From: Rhodococcus zopfii NBRC 100606 = JCM 9919
GTDB lineage: Bacteria; Actinomycetota; Actinomycetes; Mycobacteriales; Mycobacteriaceae
NCBI RefSeq assembly: GCF_001895025.1
Contig: NZ_BCXI01000007.1
Location: 62,001-126,000 of the forward strand
Direction of reading: 5' to 3'
DNA: 64,000 bases
Made by a program: the position numbers and the translations under genes. Under the pieces are notes generated by a model that did not search any database, was not told the DNA's origin, and worked only from the letters and a program-made list of their open reading frames with translations. This document shows, piece by piece, positions 60,553 to 64,000 of the stretch; position 1 is the stretch's first letter, and each line of letters begins with the position of its first letter.

Positions 60553-60582
60553 GCGCGGTGGGATCGAACGATCCCACCGCGC
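60553..60582 (+). terminator. Intrinsic terminator after the alpha/beta hydrolase
   Basis: A 13-bp GC-rich stem (60553-60565 with 60570-60582) around the loop GAAC is followed by TCAATTCTTTTC. It is one of the few hairpins here with a T-rich tail. Confidence 0.8.
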
Positions 60583-60671
60583 TCAATTCTTTTCGGGACT
60601 TTTGTCAGGTGCGATCGGTGGCCGTCGGAGGGCGAGCGCCGGTTGGGGAGCTGTTGATAGGCTCACCAAAC

Positions 60672-60690
60672 AAAGGATAGCCTGAGCTAC
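60672..60690. promoter_or_regulatory. IdeR/DtxR-type iron box
   Basis: aaaggatagcctgagctac resembles the IdeR/DtxR consensus TTAGGTTAGSCTAACCTAA, sharing the AGG-TAG-CT-A-CTA pattern. It lies 63 bases before the N-hydroxylase start, so iron-dependent repression is expected. Confidence 0.7.
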
Positions 60691-60752
60691 CTTCGACCCG
60701 AGTCGATCGAAACCCGGCTGCGGCTGTGGCCCCCGAGCGCGAGAGATGAGCA

Positions 60753-62144
60753 ATGACCGATCGATCCAGCACACCCCCCGAGGACTCGGGGATTCCGGAC
60801 TTCCCGCCGGGGGACATCCTCGACATCGTCGGTATCGGATTCGGGCCTGCCAACCTGGCGTTGAGCATCGCGATCGAGGAACACAACGCCGCCGAGCCGG
60901 GTTCACCGGTCCGGGCGCGATTCTTCGAGAAGCAGCAGTCGTTCTCCTGGCACCCGGGGATGCTCCTCGAAGGCGCCACGATGCAGATCGCCTTCCCGAA
61001 GGACCTGGTCACCTTCCGGAATCCGACCAGCAGCTACAGCTTCTTCTCCTACCTGCACACGCGCGGACGGCTCGTCGACTTCGTCAATCACCAGACCTTC
61101 TTCCCCACCCGCCACGAATTCCAGGACTACCTCCGGTGGGCGGCGGAGCGCGTCGACGCCGACGTCCGTTACGGCACCGAGGTCATCGGCGTCGACGCCG
61201 TGCGTGTCGGCACGGGCAACGCGGACCTGTTCGCGGTCCGCGCCGCCGACGGCGACGTCGTGCACGCCCGCAACATCGTGCTGGGCATCGGACTGCGGGC
61301 CCGGATCCCCGAGTGGGCCACCGAATCCGCGCGCTGCTTCCACAACCACCAGTTCCTGTTCCACCTCGCCGAGATGCCGGCGCCGGTGCACCAGCGCTTC
61401 GTCGTCGTAGGTGCCGGGCAGTCCGCCGCCGAGGTCGTGCGGTACCTGCACGGCAACTACCCCGGCGCCGAGGTGCACAACGTGTTCGGCCGGTTCGGGT
61501 ACAGCCCCGCCGACGACAGCCCCTACGCGAATCGCATCTTCGATCCCGCCACGGTCGACGAGCTCCACAGTGCTCCCCGCGAGGAACGCGAACGGCTGCT
61601 CGAACTGCACCGCAGCACCAACTACTCGGTTGTCGATCCCGACCTGATCGCCGAGATCTACGCCACCGAATACCGTGAGCGCATCTCGGGCAAGCGGCGC
61701 CTCTTCATGCGCCGGGTCTCGGAGGTCACCGGCATCGACGAGACCGCGACCGGTATCGAGGTGCAGGTCCGCAGTGGACTCGACGGACTCACCGACACCC
61801 TGGTCTGCGACGCCGTCGTCCTCGCGACCGGGTTCGCGCCGGCGCCGCTGGCCCCGCTGCTCGGGTCCCTTGCGCCCGCCGACATGCCGTTGCATCACGT
61901 CGCCCGCGACTACCGATTGCCCACACCCACCGACGTGGAGGGCGGGATCTATCTGCAGGGCGGCACCGAGAAGACCCACGGCATCACCGCGTCGCTGTTG
62001 TCGAACACGGCGATCCGCGCCGGCGAGATCCTCGGTGCGGTGCTGGAACGGCGCAGGGCGAACCTGCCGGGCGCCCGTGGGGAGCTGCCGCTCCTTGGTA
62101 GGATTCCCGACCAGCACACCTACGCAACAAGTGAGGCGAGATGA
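60753..62144 (+). CDS. Lysine/ornithine N-monooxygenase for siderophore synthesis (MbtG-like)
   Basis: A 463-residue flavin N-hydroxylating monooxygenase. The FAD motif [59 protein letters not shown] (substrate and FAD region), the NADPH motif [13 protein letters not shown] and the C-terminal ATGFAPAPL plus [20 protein letters not shown] are clear. It hydroxylates the side-chain amine of lysine or ornithine for hydroxamate siderophores. It is controlled by an iron box and overlaps the MbtH-like gene by four bases. No NRPS gene is in the window, so the assembly line must be elsewhere. Confidence 0.9.
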   Translation: MTDRSSTPPEDSGIPDFPPGDILDIVGIGFGPANLALSIAIEEHNAAEPGSPVRARFFEKQQSFSWHPGMLLEGATMQIAFPKDLVTFRNPTSSYSFFSYLHTRGRLVDFVNHQTFFPTRHEFQDYLRWAAERVDADVRYGTEVIGVDAVRVGTGNADLFAVRAADGDVVHARNIVLGIGLRARIPEWATESARCFHNHQFLFHLAEMPAPVHQRFVVVGAGQSAAEVVRYLHGNYPGAEVHNVFGRFGYSPADDSPYANRIFDPATVDELHSAPREERERLLELHRSTNYSVVDPDLIAEIYATEYRERISGKRRLFMRRVSEVTGIDETATGIEVQVRSGLDGLTDTLVCDAVVLATGFAPAPLAPLLGSLAPADMPLHHVARDYRLPTPTDVEGGIYLQGGTEKTHGITASLLSNTAIRAGEILGAVLERRRANLPGARGELPLLGRIPDQHTYATSEAR

Positions 62145-62380
62145 GCACGAATCCATTTGACGACGAAGACGGCCGCTTCTACGTCCTCGTGAACGACGAG
62201 GAGCAGTATTCGCTGTGGCCGACCTTCGCTGAGGTCCCGCAGGGGTGGCGGGTCGTGTTCGGCGAGGAATCGCGCGCTGCGTGCGTCGAATACGTCGAGC
62301 AGAACTGGACCGACATGCGTCCGAAGAGCCTGCGCGACGCCATGGAAGCCGACGAGAAGGCTCGTCAGGGCAACGCCTGA
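62141..62380 (+). CDS. MbtH-family NRPS accessory protein
   Basis: A 79-residue MbtH-like protein: [26 protein letters not shown], then [33 protein letters not shown]. The conserved N-x-E-x-Q-x-S-L-W-P and G-W, W-T-D-x-R-P-x-S signatures are present. Such proteins bind and activate adenylation domains of siderophore or peptide synthetases. ATG 62141 overlaps the hydroxylase stop (ATGA). Confidence 0.94.
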   Translation: MSTNPFDDEDGRFYVLVNDEEQYSLWPTFAEVPQGWRVVFGEESRAACVEYVEQNWTDMRPKSLRDAMEADEKARQGNA

Positions 62381-62399
62381 CCTTCAGCCCGCCTGACCT

Positions 62400-63896
62400 T
62401 CAGCTCCTCCGAAAGTCACGCCGCAAGCGAGCGACGCGCGGCGTGACTTTCGTCGTTTCCGGGGTGGGCGATGCCGTCCTGGCCCGCCGTGGCCTGGCCC
62501 GGCGCAGCGCCGGCCGACGCAGTGTCCCGGCTCGACGCATGCTGCGCGGGTACCGCGCGGTCCGGGCCATCCACTCGCCGAGCGTGACCCCGGCCGCCAG
62601 TCCGCACCCGATGCCGAACGCGGCGAACAGGGCGGTCAATCCGACCAGCAGTTCCGTCTGCAGGATTGCGTACAGACCCCGGTACAGCGCGAGGCCGGGC
62701 AGCAGCGGCGTGATCCCCGCGACCGCGACGACCAGCGGCGGAGTGTAGGCGCGGCGGGCCATCAGGCCACCGGCGAAGCCGACCACCGTCGCGGCGGTTG
62801 CCGACGCGATGATCGGACCCACGCTCAGCCCCAGAGCCAGCTGATACACCAGCGCACCCACCGCGCCGCCCAGGGCCGCCGCCGTCAGGGCCCGCCGCTC
62901 GGCGTAACAGGCCAGTGCGAAGAACAGCGACGCGGCAGCGCCGGCCGCGACCTTCGACGGCAACTGGGTCAGACCGGTGGTCACGACATAGTTGATGACC
63001 GGCAGGTCCGAACCCAGCACCGCGGCGATCCGCAGCGTCGTCGCGACGCCCGCGATGATGCCGCCGGTCATCATGACCAGCTCGAAGAAGCGGGCCGACG
63101 CCGTGATGGGCGCACCCGTGATCGCGTCCTGTACCGAACCGACCAACGACAGGCCCGACAGCAGCACCGTCACGCCGGCCGCGATGATCAGCCCCGGCGA
63201 CACCGATATCCCCAACTGTTCCCGGAACGCGTACAGCGTGATCGCCGGGGCGGTCGCGATGATGCCACCGACCAGGTGCTGGAAGAAGAAGGGCAGACCC
63301 AGCCCGTTGAGGTACCGGTTCACCCGGTCGATCACCAGCGTCGACGCGAACGCAACGGCCGCGACGAGCAGCCCACCGCCGAGCAGTACCGCGATCGACG
63401 CGGCCATCGCCGACCACGCGAGGGTTGCCACCCACCGGTGGTAGGGGTGCGGAGCCGACGTGATCGCGAGCAGTTCCTCGCGGGCCTGGGCCGGGGAGAT
63501 CGCGTCCCGGCGGATCCGGCGGGTCAGCCGGTCCACCGCCGCGAGCCGGGTGAAGTCCATCGACCGGTAGTGCACGATCCGCATCGTGCTCGCCGGTGGC
63601 ATCGTCGGACCCCGATGTGCCGACAGCACGATCGAGTTGTACGTCACGTCCACGTCGCATCGGGCCAGGCCGTACGTCGCGGCGACGAACTGCACCTGGT
63701 CCGACGTGTCGATCGCGCCGGTACCGGCGGCGAGCAGCACCTCACCGACCCGCACCGCGACGTCGAGGGCTTCGGCGACCGTCGCGTCGTCGGTCAGATC
63801 GATCGGCTGCAGCGGCGCCGGTGCCTCGGTGACCGCGTCGACGGTCGCCCGGCGATCCAGGACGAGTTTTCCGAGAACCGCGCTCAGCACGTTCAC
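62400..63896 (-). CDS. ThrE-type threonine/serine exporter family protein (DUF1212)
   Basis: A roughly 498-residue membrane protein. The N-terminal cytoplasmic domain (VAVRVGEVLLAAGTGAIDTSDQVQFVAATYGL, CDVDVTYNSIVLS) and ten or so membrane segments, including GLSLVGSVQDAITGAPITASARFFELVMMTGGIIAGVATTLRI and AGITPLLPGLALYRGLYAIL, are typical of ThrE/DUF1212 exporters. The C-terminus is a basic tail. The start is uncertain: GTG 63896 begins the conserved part, and an ATG at 63986 would add 30 unlikely residues. It is convergent with mbtH, the stops being 20 bases apart. Confidence 0.82.
   Translation of the reverse strand: MNVLSAVLGKLVLDRRATVDAVTEAPAPLQPIDLTDDATVAEALDVAVRVGEVLLAAGTGAIDTSDQVQFVAATYGLARCDVDVTYNSIVLSAHRGPTMPPASTMRIVHYRSMDFTRLAAVDRLTRRIRRDAISPAQAREELLAITSAPHPYHRWVATLAWSAMAASIAVLLGGGLLVAAVAFASTLVIDRVNRYLNGLGLPFFFQHLVGGIIATAPAITLYAFREQLGISVSPGLIIAAGVTVLLSGLSLVGSVQDAITGAPITASARFFELVMMTGGIIAGVATTLRIAAVLGSDLPVINYVVTTGLTQLPSKVAAGAAASLFFALACYAERRALTAAALGGAVGALVYQLALGLSVGPIIASATAATVVGFAGGLMARRAYTPPLVVAVAGITPLLPGLALYRGLYAILQTELLVGLTALFAAFGIGCGLAAGVTLGEWMARTARYPRSMRRAGTLRRPALRRARPRRARTASPTPETTKVTPRVARLRRDFRRS
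62410..62452. terminator. Hairpin in the mbtH/exporter convergent end
   Basis: A perfect 15-bp stem (62410-62424 with 62438-62452, arm CGAAAGTCACGCCGC) lies 30 bases after the mbtH stop. It is inside the last codons of the minus-strand exporter gene, so it probably terminates the plus-strand siderophore transcript. Confidence 0.65.
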
Positions 63897-64000
63897 CGTC
63901 GCGTGCCCCCGGGGGAGGGAACCTGGGTCTGCACCGGGAAAACCATGCACCCCACCGTAACCAAACCGGCCGGTGGCGCGTGGCACCTGGGGATGCCATA

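Overview
The window is high-GC actinobacterial DNA. Gene content and order point to Rhodococcus or a close relative (Nocardiaceae). It carries most of the sterol side-chain and uptake block known from Mycobacterium tuberculosis (Mtb) Rv3490-Rv3549 and from Rhodococcus sterol clusters, including complete mce4 operon and at least nine sites that fit the KstR operator (TnnAACnnGTTnnA). All assignments come from reading the sequence and protein motifs; no database search was run.

Layout. 0-2.6 kb: tail of an unknown gene, an Old Yellow Enzyme and an LLM-class flavin oxidoreductase. 2.8-7.9 kb: an IclR-regulated aromatic meta-cleavage set resembling HsaD, HsaA, HsaC and HsaB plus a SnoaL-fold protein. 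8.1-10.5 kb: a KstR-like TetR regulator and two SDRs (Rv3549c/Rv3548c-like). 10.6-14.4 kb: a GyrA-like/GNAT fusion, Ddn-like protein, FadA5 and CYP125. 14.5-20.8 kb: an operon of a DUF35 protein, Ltp4, Ltp3, an LLM enzyme, a ketosteroid-isomerase-fold protein and a MobA-like transferase, divergent from an Rv3520c-like LLM enzyme. 20.8-22.0 kb: a single-gene cassette bounded by ~72-bp inverted repeats. 22.1-25.8 kb: EchA19, FadD19 and a nitronate-monooxygenase-like protein.

25.9-41.6 kb interrupts the sterol block. It holds a nitrogen-oxide module (membrane-anchored copper nitrite-reductase-like protein, NnrS-like protein, Fe-S-type regulator, hemerythrin), a TetR regulator, remnants of an esterase, a homogentisate dioxygenase and an aldehyde dehydrogenase, a CoA transferase, a KstR-boxed nitronate-monooxygenase-like gene, and a second mce operon. 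That operon has lost yrbEB, mceA and mceB, so that a YrbEA piece is fused in frame to a MceC piece. Several deletion scars and one frameshift cluster here.

41.6-59.2 kb returns to the conserved order: FadD17, FadE27, FadE26 (minus strand), then FdxD, Hsd4A, yrbE4AB, mce4A-F, mam4AB, and otsA on the minus strand. 59.7-64 kb holds an alpha/beta hydrolase, an iron-box-controlled siderophore amine N-hydroxylase with an MbtH protein, and a ThrE-type exporter.

Together, Mce4 imports sterol; CYP125 oxidises the side-chain terminus with FdxD as a likely electron donor; FadD19/FadD17 make CoA esters; FadE26/27, EchA19, Hsd4A, FadA5 and the Ltp3/Ltp4/DUF35 aldolase set shorten the chain. The KstR boxes sit at the main divergent promoters of this network. 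The Hsa-like module could open an aromatic ring, but its substrate cannot be read from the sequence.
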